Assembly: GCF_037975245.1 (NCBI RefSeq)
Contig: NC_092575.1
Coordinates: 3,466,001 to 3,530,000 of the forward strand
Length of the DNA stretch: 64,000 nucleotides
Direction of reading: 5' to 3'
DNA from: Apostichopus japonicus
Lineage: Eukaryota > Echinodermata > Holothuroidea > Aspidochirotida > Stichopodidae
Shown: positions 1 to 14,028 of the stretch, in pieces
How positions within the stretch are numbered: the stretch's first letter is position 1
Layout of the letters: each line of letters opens with the position of its first letter
Position numbers and translations under genes: made by a program
The notes under the pieces: model-generated
What the model was told of the DNA's origin: nothing
The model's database searches: none
Seen by the model: the letters and a program-made list of their open reading frames with translations, nothing else

Positions 1-312
1 TTCACTCAAAATAAAAAATATAGTTGTGAAATTGTGATCGAATCTGCAGTTTTCATATATTCAAGGCTATAGTTGTCTTCTTTATAATATCAACCTCCTC
101 TTTTTTCCACATATACACGAATGTAATGGAACTTATAACAAGATGCTGAAAATAGATAATCGAACGGTTAAAGGTATAGCGGATAGGTTCAAATATGACA
201 GCGACTGCTTATCTAGCAGGACATTTAAATAACGAGAAAAAGAAAATTAAAAGGACTTTGGAGTATTACGTAGTAAAGATGTTTGATCTTATGCGACGTG
301 TGTATTTAATAA

Positions 313-478
313 GGGGTTAATCAACGGTCTAGCGTGCGTTACTCACATGATTAATGCACGATCGGGGGATAATGCAAGCGATGCACGAGGGCGGAGCCCG
401 AGTGCATCCAGCGATAGCATTAACACCCGGAGTGCATTAATCATGTGAGTAACGCACGCTAGACCGTTCATTAACCCC
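313..478. mobile_element. Fold-back (inverted-repeat) element
   Basis: Arms at 313-359 and 432-478 are nearly perfect inverted copies of each other; both contain the block gcgttactcacatgattaat or its complement. The 70-base centre is itself palindromic, with gatgcacgagggc facing gagtgcatc. The whole unit could fold into one long hairpin. There is no coding capacity. A diverged arm-like piece (gcgttactcacaggatta) recurs near 583-600. This is best read as a non-autonomous fold-back DNA element or MITE; its superfamily is unknown. Confidence 0.75.
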
Positions 479-1772
<1,294 letters not shown>

Positions 1773-4700
1773 TATACTTCTTTCACGTTTAACTCTTTTA
1801 ATTTTGTTTACTATTCCACATGTAAGATGCACTTCCAATATGAGATGTACACACATATATTCGAAAGTCCTTGAACTTTTTTAGTAGCCTACATTTTATT
1901 AACGGTCAGGGTTTCTTTATCAAATTCGGTGTCAGAAATCCCTTTTACATCATAAATATTTCATAGAACTGCGAGCTGCAGGATCAAAAGTTGATCGCTC
2001 AGTTGATGAAATAACATTACAGAAGAATAAGCATACGGATAAACACGGAAGTTAACCTTCAAAGTCACTTCTCCTTCCCAAAGGAACGGGAAGACAAAAC
2101 GAAAGAAGAAACTTGCATCCAATTTTTTTTTCGAGGCTACAATCATGTCTATTGGATTATCCTCTACCGTTATGCATATTTAACCGAGATATTTACATCA
2201 CGTACATGTATGTACATATAGACTAGTGTTGGTCTATGTATGGTTGTATACCAATATGCATTTATAGTGCAGTGACGTTTAGGTAACTTAGGTATTAGGT
2301 AAGTATCCTATTGAAGAAATAGCAACTGTACGCCAGTGACATTGAAAACCAAATCATGCTAGCGGAATGATATTAAGATGCAGGCGTTATTGGCTCTCTT
2401 TGTATATTATGTGTTCAAGGGATATTGTGACACCGTTAATGTAACACTCATTTACAAGAGCAAACGTTAACACTTGAGTCGAAAACACCATAGATTATCT
2501 TGTCCCTACCTCGAGAGATATATTTGATTCACTCTATAAACATTTTGTCCCGCTAGTGGATCACAGTAGGCCATGACCTGTAATATCATATTATGGCAGA
2601 TTTTCCTGAAAAACGTTACTTTCCTATTACGAAACTTCTTTATTGAGTTACCCTTTGGAATATGATACATTTGTAATATTTGCTGGGATGTCAATGTTCT
2701 CTGTCATTGTATTGTAAATATTATGCAAATTTTCGTTGAAATATGATTTTTCTATGATTTAAAAGTAAAACAAAGATAAACAAAACATTTACAACACCAA
2801 TTGGCGTGATGACGTCATAATTTATCATGCTGTAGCCAGTTTCAGTCTCAATATATCATCATCACATTTGATGAAAAAACAAGTCCTCTTTGAGCTGAAG
2901 ATGCAGAAAATGCTCAGTAACTATGATAATTACCTCGGCCACCGGACTAATTTTATAAAGCTGCTGCAGTGTGTATTGACTTTTTTGTGTGTGTATTGAC
3001 AAAACATTTGGTAGCACGATATACTCAGTCGGTAAAGGAAAGATGATATACCTACTATGCAGTAGGCTATAGGCCTAGGTTTACCTACTTTCCTATCGGC
3101 TAGGCTATATAGGGTTTCATGCTCCTTTTGTTTCGAGTTTCTCGGAGTTGCGTCATAAAAAGACAACAAATTAAATATATGTTTTGTTCTACTTATTGAG
3201 CGTTTAGTGTGACGAAATCTTGTTTGAAAAAAGGAGGGTGCACAACCGTTAATCATCACTCACTCAGTTACTAGGATGATCTTTTGGAGTTCGCAAGTCA
3301 CTGTTACTCTGTTAGTTTTTTACGTATAGTGTTTATATTAGGTTACCTTATATTGCCTCTCGTCGTCGGAAGGCAAAACATACCCCGTATTACACGTAAC
3401 AGTCTATCAAACAGGGTAATTTACATCCGTTATGTTGTCACATTCTTTCAAACATGAATATTTAGAGGGAAGATTAATCTCCTCAAATTGTAATTTCTTT
3501 TTCTTGTGTGAAAGAAAATGAGACAAACGAAGGGAAAGGAACACACACAAAAACGATAAACCAGGATATTTATTGAGATCATGTGGCTGATATTATATAG
3601 CCTTAACAGATGGATTATATTTTTAGCTTATCTGTGGAACCAAGAAAAAAAAAATGTCCGAAAGCAAAAGAAAAATGGTTAGGCCCCCAATTTTATGGTA
3701 TGACGTCAGACCTATACTGAGATGGATTGATGACGTATCGTTCGTCCAGTGATTATTATACTGTGCACATGACTTCTTCCCTCAATCCCTTTACGGAAGC
3801 ATGATCGCTCATTTGTAATCACTTTTTCGGTGCACATTGTGAGCTTGTCTGTTCATTAATTTGAGGCTTTTTATGGGTCAGAAAAGTAGTTATTAAAGTC
3901 TTTCGAGAATCAGAAAGAGGACAGAGATGTAGTCAGAGAGAGAGAGAAAAGTCCCACAAGTATGATATATGATGAAAACCTGCCGGCATATGATAAGATA
4001 TTTCATAGGGCAGACTTTCTGAAGACTATTATAGTTTGATGAACGAGGTTATTTTGTGTGAATGTAAAAATACGCCCTACTTCTTCCGACGTCAAGTAAG
4101 AAATTCTGATTCTTATATTAGATGTGAATTATATCTTTTTCCCTTTTGGGGAATGTAAGATTCAATGTATGATCAATGGCTTGTGGAGTTTTAGCGGGTT
4201 TTTATATTATAAAATTTACAGACACGACACCGGTAAAAGAATATATTATATTATATTAACGTGTATGCGCGTGCATGGGTTGTAAACTGATATGTGATAT
4301 GTATATTTGAGTGGGGGTTAACTCAAACTTCATTATTGTATATGTTTTTCTTGAAAAAGAACCAAAGCCATTTTGAATATGTGCCCTTCATTAATAACTA
4401 GAACTTGTTTACTGTCAAACGAGAATGGAGGAAGCCAAGATCTGAGCAGAGTGCTGCGTGACAGCCAATTGTCCTAAATAGTAAATTTAAAGAGATTTAA
4501 ATTTCATAGAAGCCGTGCTAACATTACCAAGCAATTGTTCCTTTATGCGTTGAGGCGCAGACTGTAGAGATACATAAAAGTTCATAAAGTAGCAGTTTTG
4601 CGAACAGAAAATTAAGTAAACTTTTGTGCAGTCATGGAAGGAGTATAATACATAGGCCTATTCTTGCTGTGAGGGTTTCGTTTTTTCGTTTTTGATGACT

Positions 4701-5270
4701 GTCAGAATTTGTCATTATCAGGTTAACAGTAAATTAACATTAGTGGAGAAATCTTTCAAATTCTATCAAAGAATTTAGTACGTTAAGCTAGTTCCGACGA
4801 CATGTGCAGGTATTAACCTAACACGTTAATGAATACTTACAATCAGGAAGCCTAACCTAGCAACAAGGCTTACGATGACTTCTATACGACTTGCTATTGG
4901 GGGGAATATTCGCTTTGGGATTATCACATTTGAACGTCGCGACCTTACGTAGAAATCACACCGTTTCATAATCATCGTGTTCCTTTAGATTTATCTGGCT
5001 TCAAATTTTCGCTCTCTGAAAATGTATCAAATTTTCCCCCAAGTATGCATCATGATGACGTCATTCCCACGAGACCAAACCTATTAGATGCCGGAGATGG
5101 TCAAATTACAATCATATTATATTTTGTATTATAATAATATCAAATTGCGAAAAAAAAAAGCCACCAGTCTTGTGGGTGAGTCAGTATATTGCTATAGAGA
5201 GGATATATGTACATAAACAATGTCGTTATTTCATGCAGGAAAATGGGTTGTTATACGGTGTTACAATAAA

Positions 5271-5274
<4 letters not shown>
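1773..5274. other. Intergenic, no gene seen
   Basis: 3.5 kb of AT-rich sequence with only short random open frames, none with a recognisable motif, signal peptide or splice-linked partner. No clear repeat family seen. Confidence 0.45.

Positions 5275-5354
<80 letters not shown>
5275..5354. repeat. (TA)n microsatellite
   Basis: About 80 bp of uninterrupted TA dinucleotides. Confidence 0.95.
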
Positions 5355-5355
<1 letters not shown>

Positions 5356-6138
5356 GTCTGATTTGTGATCAGGATTTTATGATTCCCAACGTTGATGATC
5401 GGTACATAAATGAATTTTTCTTCAAATGACAGTTGATTCTAAGAGGAAGCAGATTTTTAGTGGCGTCGGTACTCATATTTGAGAAACTATATAAATTTTA
5501 TGTGTCTTTCTCAGTACAGCCTCTATCAAGGGCATCATAAATTCCCATATTCAATTGATAAAGTTCCCCGACACACACGGACAACTTGATTACATGTTAT
5601 CACCAATTTGAGAGCTCGTAATATTACAAGTATAGGCTTCGCTTGTTGTCTGAAGGCTAGGATATTTTCTTCCGAATAAAATTGGATTACAACACAGAAT
5701 TTTTTCGCGAATTCAATCAAATCAATTTTTTCGTAAACCCACATTTTTACAATTCCGGCTTTAATAAAGGGGACAAAAATAAAACAAAATTAGTATCGAT
5801 TTCACTTAGTTTCAAAATTTCTTTGAGCTGCCCGCAAGGCGAACGATGTTAGTTGTTACAACATCCTCCACTTTAACGATATAGTCGGAAACTGTACAAA
5901 TGCTTATATGCCAGTTATGTTCAATACCACTGTATACAAGTGCTTTATCGATTCGTTAGGTAATAGACGATAACGCAGTGAACCACACCTTTGTACATAT
6001 ATGAAGAATTATGTCGAAGAAGCACGTCCTCAACTATAGACATACTATTTTATTTTTTCCTGAACTGCTGGTTTTAGAAGCAAACTCAAATGTCCAAAAC
6101 GGCTTTATGTATATGTATATGTATATATATATATTTAT
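5355..6138. other. Intergenic, no gene seen
   Basis: AT-rich, no supported feature. Confidence 0.45.
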
Positions 6139-6492
6139 AGTCTGTTCAAAGTATCTCTTTCGAGATCCGGCTTTAGGAATCACAAATGATTTTCGAGTTG
6201 GTCAGCATCATGTTTGATCTCTAGAGTAAGGCAAAATATGTCGCCAAAAATAGAACTAGTATTGTTCGATACAGGTGACAAACGCCTACAGTGGAATTAC
6301 GATCTTCCTTACCGGTTTCGAACCTCTGGACATACAATCAGCGTCCATAGCCTAGTGGTTAGGGTGTCCGCGTACAGAGCGGAAGGCCCGTGGCTCGAAT
6401 CCCGGTGGAGGCTGAAAGTTTTTTCACTGTTCTTGATTTTCCAACTCATTACGATTTTCATATATATATATATATATATATACATATATATG
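6139..6492 (+). mobile_element. Composite tRNA-like repeat (family A), copy 1
   Basis: About 320 bp shared with the copies near 20.6, 31.0, 31.5 and 45.5 kb. It begins tctgttcaaagtatctc, carries about 200 bp of non-tRNA sequence, then a tRNA-like segment (6341-6413) with an A-box-like agcctagtggttaggg and a decayed B box (ggctcgaatcccgg), then a 3' block and a (TA)n tail. It resembles a tRNA-Glu/Asp-derived SINE, but the tRNA part lies toward the 3' end instead of at the head. The short frame starting MISRVRQ recurs in each copy only because the repeat does. Confidence 0.8.
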
Positions 6493-7984
6493 TGAAAAAA
6501 ATGAGTACATGTCTATCATCAACAAACATATGGGAAAGGCTTGATTACGTGTCAGACTAGTTGACTAACTATATTCAATGTCAACAATTCTCATCATGAG
6601 CTTGGAATTTTTTTAGTGTCAACGCCTAGACTGATAAAGTGATAAAATTTGAAAAATCATATAACATGAACACACACACACAAACACAAACACACATAAA
6701 TAAATAAAATCGGGACCTTGAGAAACAAATTTGAACTTTACATTTATTCAAGCTTGAAATTACTCGCAATCGATTTAATTATAACGGCGAGTAGCAGAAG
6801 TAATTGAGTAAAAGTAAGCCTGTGTTATTCTGAAGGGAAAAAAAGTATGAGGGGAAAAACTTGCCTCGAACAACGGCAGAAAATGAGTGCATTAGATTTA
6901 GTACTGAAAAGCTAAGAGACTGTTGTTAATTGTTGTAGATTGGGTAACTGCCTGTCAAATTTGTGTGATATGATGGCGCTTGGTTGGCGACTGAGCTACA
7001 TAGTTCCCAACAGGGTTGTGTTGACCTTTACGCTCTCACAAATGTCAATTGTTTGAATAACTATGAACTGAGTAACCTTATAATTCCTATTTGGTGTTCT
7101 AGTTCAGTTGGGGGCGGTTGGCAGACGAAGAGTCAGAGGTGTGACGGAAGTAATTTTACTCCCGTCGATCACATCAGTAAACAATATAACAACAAATAAG
7201 AACTAAAGGTTTTATGTTATGGAATAATACGGCGCCATTTTGAAAGTCATATTAAATCTAGAAAACGCCATTTAGTGGGATTAACTAGAAATACAGGGCT
7301 AAACTGGTATACAACATATTCCTAACAGGCTCGACGGAAAGGAGACATAAATTCAGCTAAAATATTTAGCTTACATGATAGAGATCGTTATGATGAACAA
7401 CTCCTCCAAACAGAACAGTTTTTGCTCGAGGCTGTCATTTTTTACCTTTGTTATGTGATTGTGCCGATCTAATCATAAACACTAGTCTTATAAACACCCC
7501 CATTGGCCAATCCCGCATATTACTCAAATTAGGGTAAAATAGGATTTTGATTCCATCTCGCCCTTTGCGCAAAGCAAATGGTTTACTCTGGCCCTTGTAG
7601 AAACTAGTAGAAAGTTAATTGAGAATCTTTGTTTGGGAGTCAAATGCCCAATCGGGTACGATATCATGTAAAAGTCAGTATACGGTCCTGCATCCAAATT
7701 TGGATTTACAGGTGTGATAGAAAAGAGAGGTTTAGCACGTGGGTTTGTACTTGGACAATGATTTGTCCTTTTCTTTTACTATAGAAAAGTAGAATCTAAA
7801 TTTTTATATGCTGCCACCTTGACGAAGGTTCGTAGAAAGACTACACATTTGACATGCCAGTGCTTGGAGTATGCCTCCTCTTTCGTCAATCACGAACAAC
7901 ATTTACTCTCACGCAGGCTGAATTATCATTTTAGATGTTTGCTCTTAACAAAAACCTTACTGTTCATCAACATATGAGATAACC
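6493..7984. other. Intergenic, no gene seen
   Basis: Contains a short CA-rich stretch near 6670 but no gene or repeat family that I can support. Confidence 0.45.
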
Positions 7985-8252
7985 CAATCCACAACCCGTC
8001 CCCACATCCTCATCCCTGCACCCGACCCCACATCCTCAGCCCTACACCCCGACCCCACATCCTCAGCACTGCACCCGACCCCACATCCTCAGCACTGCAC
8101 CCCGACCCAACATCCACAGCCATGCATCCCGATCCCACATCCTCAGCCCTGCACCTCGACCCCGCATGCTCAGCACTGCACCCCGCCCCCACACACTCAG
8201 CCCTGCACCCCGTCCCCACGTCCCACGTCCCCACGTCCTCAGCCCCCGACCC
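7985..8252. repeat. C-rich minisatellite, about 27-bp unit
   Basis: Nine or so diverged units related to cacatcctcagcactgcacc followed by ccgaccc. Strong strand asymmetry (C-rich on plus). The Gly/Cys-rich frames on the minus strand come from this repeat. Confidence 0.9.
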
Positions 8253-10407
8253 ATTCATGTTGATCTAATTCCACAACTTTTCCCCCGGAAATATTAACCT
8301 GAATTAATTCCACTCCATTATAATACTCCATTCAAAATATATAATATTACTTACGGTTAGGCTGTTTTCCATCCATTCTCCTTGTCTATTTCTTCTTTGT
8401 CTTTAACACCAAGTTGACGTTTGATGCACAATAAAGAATAGCTAAATTATCGCCTTAGTTCAGTGAGTCTTTCAAATCGAGGTGTAAATCACAGCTGGTC
8501 GCCAAAAAAAGATAAAGAAAAAACAAAAAACGTGCACCTTGCAACTGTGTTCTAAAAATAGTTTATTTAACGTTAACTATGACAAAGTCACGACTCATAA
8601 ATCACATTATCGTTATACCGTCTACACTAGGAGTGACTTTAATTTACTTGTTTTCCACACCATGATATTTTAACACAAATTGACAGCAAATTGAGGAGAA
8701 ACTAAACTATTGCAAATTATCCATCTCGAATGTTTACTGTTTTCAATCAACGTCTTGATAAACACAGACAAAAATGATGTAAACAAGTGATAATTTTGTT
8801 AGAGCAGAAGCTTGCTTCATCGGAGAACGAGAGAGAAATAACTGTGACTTCTTGAACCAATACTTAGTAAACGCGGAAGCAATCTTTCCTCCTTTTTTAG
8901 TTTTTTCGTACTATTTGGTAAAAACTTTAGCAAATGCAGTTCACATCCAAATGGGTTTGATGTCACAAATGTTTGTCTAAAATCTTCCGCTGTTATCGTC
9001 GATGAAATATTTCACTTAATTCGTAGAACCAACAGAAACAATTTGATTTTTTTCCTGCCGTTAATAGTTCACAGTACAACGCCAGTAATACCAAAATAAT
9101 AATAATAATAATCCCTCGTTTAAACTCCGGGTTTGTATTCCATAGCAATTGTTCTACTGCAAGAGGCGATATCCTGCTTTTACGTCGAATATGTTATGAA
9201 CTATCTTCATGAACGAAACTTGTGGTCCCTTTGAACAGGCCAACATGGTATATACGAAAGAGTCTGTGTGTACATCCACTGTAGATGAATGCTGTACATC
9301 AACGTTACTATACATACCGAAGCCGCTGCACGCCAACAACAGTCGAAGAACTACTCAGGTTATAGCGTATGACTTCAACCGACCTATGGTTCGCGTTGAC
9401 ATCCGTATACTGCTGTATAGCTCTTATATATTCAATAGTTTTCGTGCGTACTTCTAGGTGTAAACGTCACAATTTAATACGCAAGCTTGCAATTCCTAGC
9501 TTTTCCATTGGGTATATTTGAATGTGATCATATTATCGCCACTTGTAATTTAAGATTAGCTCAACACTATAGTCAACAAGGGGTGTCATATCGAAGATAG
9601 GAAAACCAGGTGTGTGATGCTGTGATTTTTTTTTTTATTAAATTTTTTGTTGTTGTCATTTTGCTGTACCACAGTTAATAAAGCAATCACATAACGTGAT
9701 GGCGCCCGTGGTGTTTTAATCAGTGAGAGATCTCCATTATCAATGTTAGTCTAGCGTGGCTCATTTCACACAGGCTTTTCAAGGACGAGTTTTCCACTAG
9801 TTTAAATTGCTAAGAAAGAAAGGAAGGAAGGAAGAAAACCCCAAAAACGTTAACCATAAATCTGGCAATAGCTTGTAAATAATCAATGCCTGTGAGAATT
9901 ACGACGTCAAAGATATAAATGAGACAACGTTCCGTCTTTGACTCCAACACTTGGCATATCCGAATCGAACTATTTGGGTTGAAATCCTCGACGACGGGTG
10001 ACAGACGAATGGGTTTTCATCTTCGTCTGATGAAAATGCTGTATGTGTGGCTCTTCCGTTCAATCCTTGTTAAAGTATTATACACCAAAGTGCACATGCT
10101 TGATTACTATGTCAGAAAAACAAAAAGTAGGCTTCACCGAGTAAAGCAGTCGTTATACATTCTTTTTGCAAGATGGCAACCTTGAACCTGAAGATATTAG
10201 ATGAAAAATTATATTCGCGGGACTTTTTCTACCAATGGAAACCATAAAATGGAGCACGTTTTTTTTGGTTTATGATCAATATAGCAAGAAAATCTTTTAT
10301 ACTAAGGATGTTTTTAAATTTGAAAACCGGTTTTTATAACCAACGTATGCTACGTAAGCAAACTAACCTTTTTTTTGTTCTCGTTCTCCTAATTAATGTA
10401 TAACAAA
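8253..10407. other. Intergenic, no gene seen
   Basis: AT-rich, with a poly-T run near 9630 and GGAA-rich sequence near 9820. Short open frames at 9209-9457 and 9919-10185 lack any family motif and splice context. Confidence 0.4.
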
Positions 10408-10802
10408 CTTGTTAAATCCCGGGTTTATTTACGACCGGTTAACCGTGAAGCCTTATTTCATACACTCTTTTAGATCACTGATACTACACCTCATCTGGTC
10501 TAATAAATGTAACGGTTATGATAAATTCCAAAAAATGGGGAAGGGAAAGAGAGCCGGAAGTGGATTCGTTCGCTCTGTAAACACTTGTTTTGTTCATATA
10601 TAAACTCGGTTTTAGTTACGAGACCGGTTAACCGTGCAGCCTTATTTCATACAATCGTTTACGTCACTGACATCAAACCTCATTTGGTCTAATAAATGTA
10701 AAGTTGATGATGCAATTTCGTCAATGGGAGGGAGGGGGAGGGGGGGGGAAGAGAGCCGGAAGTGGAAACGATAGATCTGTAAACAATTTTGTTTTATATA
10801 AG
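10408..10802. repeat. Diverged tandem duplication, about 190-bp unit
   Basis: Two adjacent copies share, in order, the blocks accggttaaccgtg, agccttatttcataca, tctaataaatgtaa and gagagccggaagtgg. The second copy carries an expanded G-rich tract (10720-10750). Non-coding by appearance. Confidence 0.75.
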
Positions 10803-11829
10803 CTCTATATAAATTAAATTAATTTTGCAGCTGATTTTGGAATCTATAATTAATTGTAATCACGGTACTGTCATTTTGCCATTAGCCTGATACGTCACTC
10901 CATTGTATGAAATATGGAAAAAATAATTAGGTAGTTGTTAATCAATTTTAAGCAAATCGACAGTCTCATGTTTCAACTGGATAAATATGGATTTGGGGGC
11001 ATTTCAAATGTGAAATTGATACTATAACGAACAGGGTTTAGAATGTTAATGATTTAAATTAGCTCAAAGTTGATGGAACTACATGTTTCTAGAAATTTGC
11101 CATTCGATGTAACATTTCGACAGCTTTCTTAAACTTTTCCAGACAATGCTTTACTTGTTGACTGTAACAAAAATCTTGAGAAAGATATCGAACAGATAAA
11201 AAAAACAGGAAAACTGCTCCAGAAATCTATCCTTAGACTTGTTTTAACAATAAGGCTGCGCTTAGATCCCCCCCCCCCCAAAAAAATAAAGTGTTCCATT
11301 GCAGCTGCCTAAATATTGTTACATCGGTAATCTTGGGTTTATTTTTGTTCTACAGGGGAAAAGATACGCTGACATTTCGTTTTCAATCCCTGCAAATTTG
11401 TCAAGAAAAAAGACCAAAATAATCAGGATTAGAGGCAAACCAAAAAACGAGGACAAATAAGCAAAAAGGTTGCAAGCAATTTCTGATTTAGTCACGGAGT
11501 CATTTCAAGTTGGAAAGCCGACAGCAACACCATAATAAATTCTTTTGGGCTCTGATTCAATCAGTAACCTAGATTATTTGGAGGTACCCATTCTTTTGAC
11601 TTGACCGGCAGCAAAACCTATGAGGCCGGTATGTTTTTAATTGAACAAGTGATGGCAAAGTCACGAGACTTGTGGGATGGGGGTGGGGAGGGGGTGGGGG
11701 ATAACTTAATTAAAATTCAGTCGTTCTATTTGGAAAAGAAGAAGAAGAAGAAGAAGCAAACCGATGAAGATAAATCACAGTGATACTGATTGTAATAGTA
11801 AACGAAACAGTATCATTAATTGATAACCT

Positions 11830-11884
<55 letters not shown>

Positions 11885-12439
11885 CATAAATGCCTATAAA
11901 GAAGATTTAATCTTACCTTCTTGCATTTTTGTCAAGAACTAGTTTTGGGCTCAATGGATTATCGTGTCACCGCTCCCGTTTTTGTTTTGAGGCCTTTATT
12001 CCTCCGTTAAGTATTGTATGTATGGGAAAGGGGAATACATGATAGCGTTATCTAGTATTTCCACGAACCTACCGGGAACAGCCACCTTTATTATGATAAT
12101 TTATGCATAAATGTATATGGATATAGCCGTAGGAAAATGCAATTTCATGAATAATATGAGGCTGCACTTCTTTCAGATACAGTAAGTATCAGAGCAGTAC
12201 AATAAATAAGTACAAAATGGGTGAGAATGAGAAAATAAATATTGCTTAATAGTCTTATTATGTTAAGTGAATACAATCTGATCAAGTAAAGCAATGCATA
12301 ATTTTTCACTGACACGATATGAACGGTGTAGCCCTGTTTGATTCCTGCAATGAGATCCTGGAGGAGAGAGAGAGAGAGGGGGGGTGGGGGGGGGGGGGGA
12401 GTTGTTTCCTTCTTGGTGAGAGAGCCTGTAATTACTAAA
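10803..12439. other. Intergenic, no gene seen
   Basis: Holds a C-run near 11270, AAG repeats near 11740, a TA tract (11832-11883) and GA/G-runs near 12362-12400. No gene supported. Confidence 0.45.
11832..11883. repeat. (TA)n microsatellite
   Basis: About 50 bp of TA dinucleotides. Confidence 0.95.
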
Positions 12440-12860
12440 CGAGGGCGCAGTTGTTGAATTAAGATATATACTGGATTGCCACCCGACGTCTATGGCAAGT
12501 CATATGTGACAAATACCGCATAATAAATCCTCGTATTAATACGAAGATATACTCGTATTAATTACGTGTATATACGTGTATATATTCGAATTAATACGTG
12601 TATATATTCGGATTAATACGTGTTTATATTCGAATTAATACACGGATATATTAAAGTCTTATATGATTGGCTGATAAATATACGCGTATATATTCGAATT
12701 AATATACGTATATATTCAAATTAATACTGGGATATATAATTCGGTGTTTGTCCAACATGGCTCGCCATAGACGTGAAGTGTAAGTTACAAGCCACCCTGA
12801 CGTCTCGCACATCCACACGTAGCTGTAAAGTGTCGTAAAATAACTACCTTCCAAGCTGAT
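12440..12860 (+). mobile_element. 3' part of SINE family B, split by a MITE
   Basis: The left piece ends gattgccacccgacgt. The right piece resumes at gtgtaagtta and runs to gtcgtaaaataact, then ATTATT-rich sequence. This matches the 3' body of the SINEs at 14577 and 62710. The break is filled by the element at 12490-12770, flanked by ACGT on both sides. Confidence 0.65.
12490..12770. mobile_element. AT-rich MITE with TIRs, inserted in a SINE
   Basis: Terminal inverted repeats of about 29 bp: ctatggcaagtcatatgtga at the left, against the complement of ccatggctcgccatag at the right, with about six mismatches. Both ends are flanked by ACGT (12486-12489 and 12771-12774), a probable 4-bp target duplication. 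The interior repeats a palindromic attcgaattaatacgtgtat motif. No coding potential. Superfamily not assigned. Confidence 0.7.
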
Positions 12861-14028
12861 TATTATCATTAGCATATTTTTTGGGTGTGTGGGTGGTATG
12901 AAAGCAGATTTAATTTTTATGTAAGATACATAATACTTCAGATAAACTACTTACAGAAACTAAAGATATACATTAGCTATTAAGAAGCCATCTTAACTTT
13001 GCCTTTGTTTGTCTTAATTAGAAGCAAACTAGATGTACCTCCAATTTCCCCGTCCCTGCTAATGATTCCGATCCAACCAGAAGCCCGAATTAACCAAGGT
13101 GCCAAAGGTAAAAAAAGGTTGATAAAGGTTTTTTTCATTAGTATAGAAGGAATATGCAAATTTGTACATATATGTTAACTTTGAACTTGTTCTTTGGCAA
13201 CGGTTCAAAGTGATTAATGAACCAGTTATTAACTATAACGTAAAGAAATAAAATATCAATTTCGAGTCTGATGAATTAAGTTATTTGAATATTAATAGTT
13301 ACCCAGTTTAGATCTCTTTCCACAAAAGCTCTTTTTTTTTTTGGAAATTGTATCGTTAAATCTTTGTGATCAGCACATATTATAATTAAACCTTTGGGAT
13401 TTTTCTGATGTGTGTATAAGCTAATATTCATAGATACGTCAGAAATCAAATTGCTTATTGGTTCAATTAAATTATACTTTTTAAGAAAAAGTCGCCCAGG
13501 AAAGAACCTGGGCACGAAAACCAAACTACCGAACGACTGATCCGCTCCCAACCCTGCAGTCCCCTTCCATCGGGACTGTGACTGTGTGATTATCGTCGGG
13601 TGTGCATCACCATTCCCATCGAAAGGGAACAGATACTACACATGATCTTAGCCGTCTCGGACGCGTCTAATCGCTTCTCGGATGAACCTCATTGACTACG
13701 ATATCGCCTCTGCGCAAAAGTTGGTTCAAATAAATTATTATTTTTATTTTTATTGTTAACATGAGTAGTTTTCCTATAGTTGGATTTTTTTTATACCAAA
13801 TTTATATTTACAAACTAAAACACGCTCATTATAGAAATTTTGTGTAATATACGGTCATGTGTTCATATGAACTACTTTGTAGTCATACAAGATCTTCATA
13901 AGGTCAAAGCTGTGACGATAAAAATGATGAACTTTGTGACATGGAACGTCTACCTTTTCGACAAGAAAGTCGCTATATGTCTGTATGTGTGTCTGTTTGT
14001 CTGTTTGTCTGTTCAACCTGTTGGGAGG
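12861..14028. other. Intergenic, no gene seen
   Basis: Unique AT-rich DNA except for the U2-like patch at 13626-13681. The minus-strand 91-codon frame at 13276-13551 has no recognisable motif. Confidence 0.4.
13626..13681 (-). other. U2 snRNA-like patch
   Basis: The minus strand of 13626-13653 closely matches U2 snRNA around positions 18-45 (ggctaagatcatgtgtagta then tctgttcc). The plus strand at 13670-13681 reads atcgcttctcgg, the U2 5' end, in the opposite orientation. The following U2 body (Sm site, stem loops) is absent. This is therefore not a U2 gene but a rearranged fragment, or the head of an snRNA-derived retroelement. Confidence 0.5.

Noticed and set aside
13276-13551. 91-codon minus-strand frame
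   Set aside because: No family motif or splice-linked partner could be recognised.
13626-13681. Functional U2 snRNA gene
   Set aside because: Only two short pieces, in opposite orientations, without the Sm site and downstream stems.
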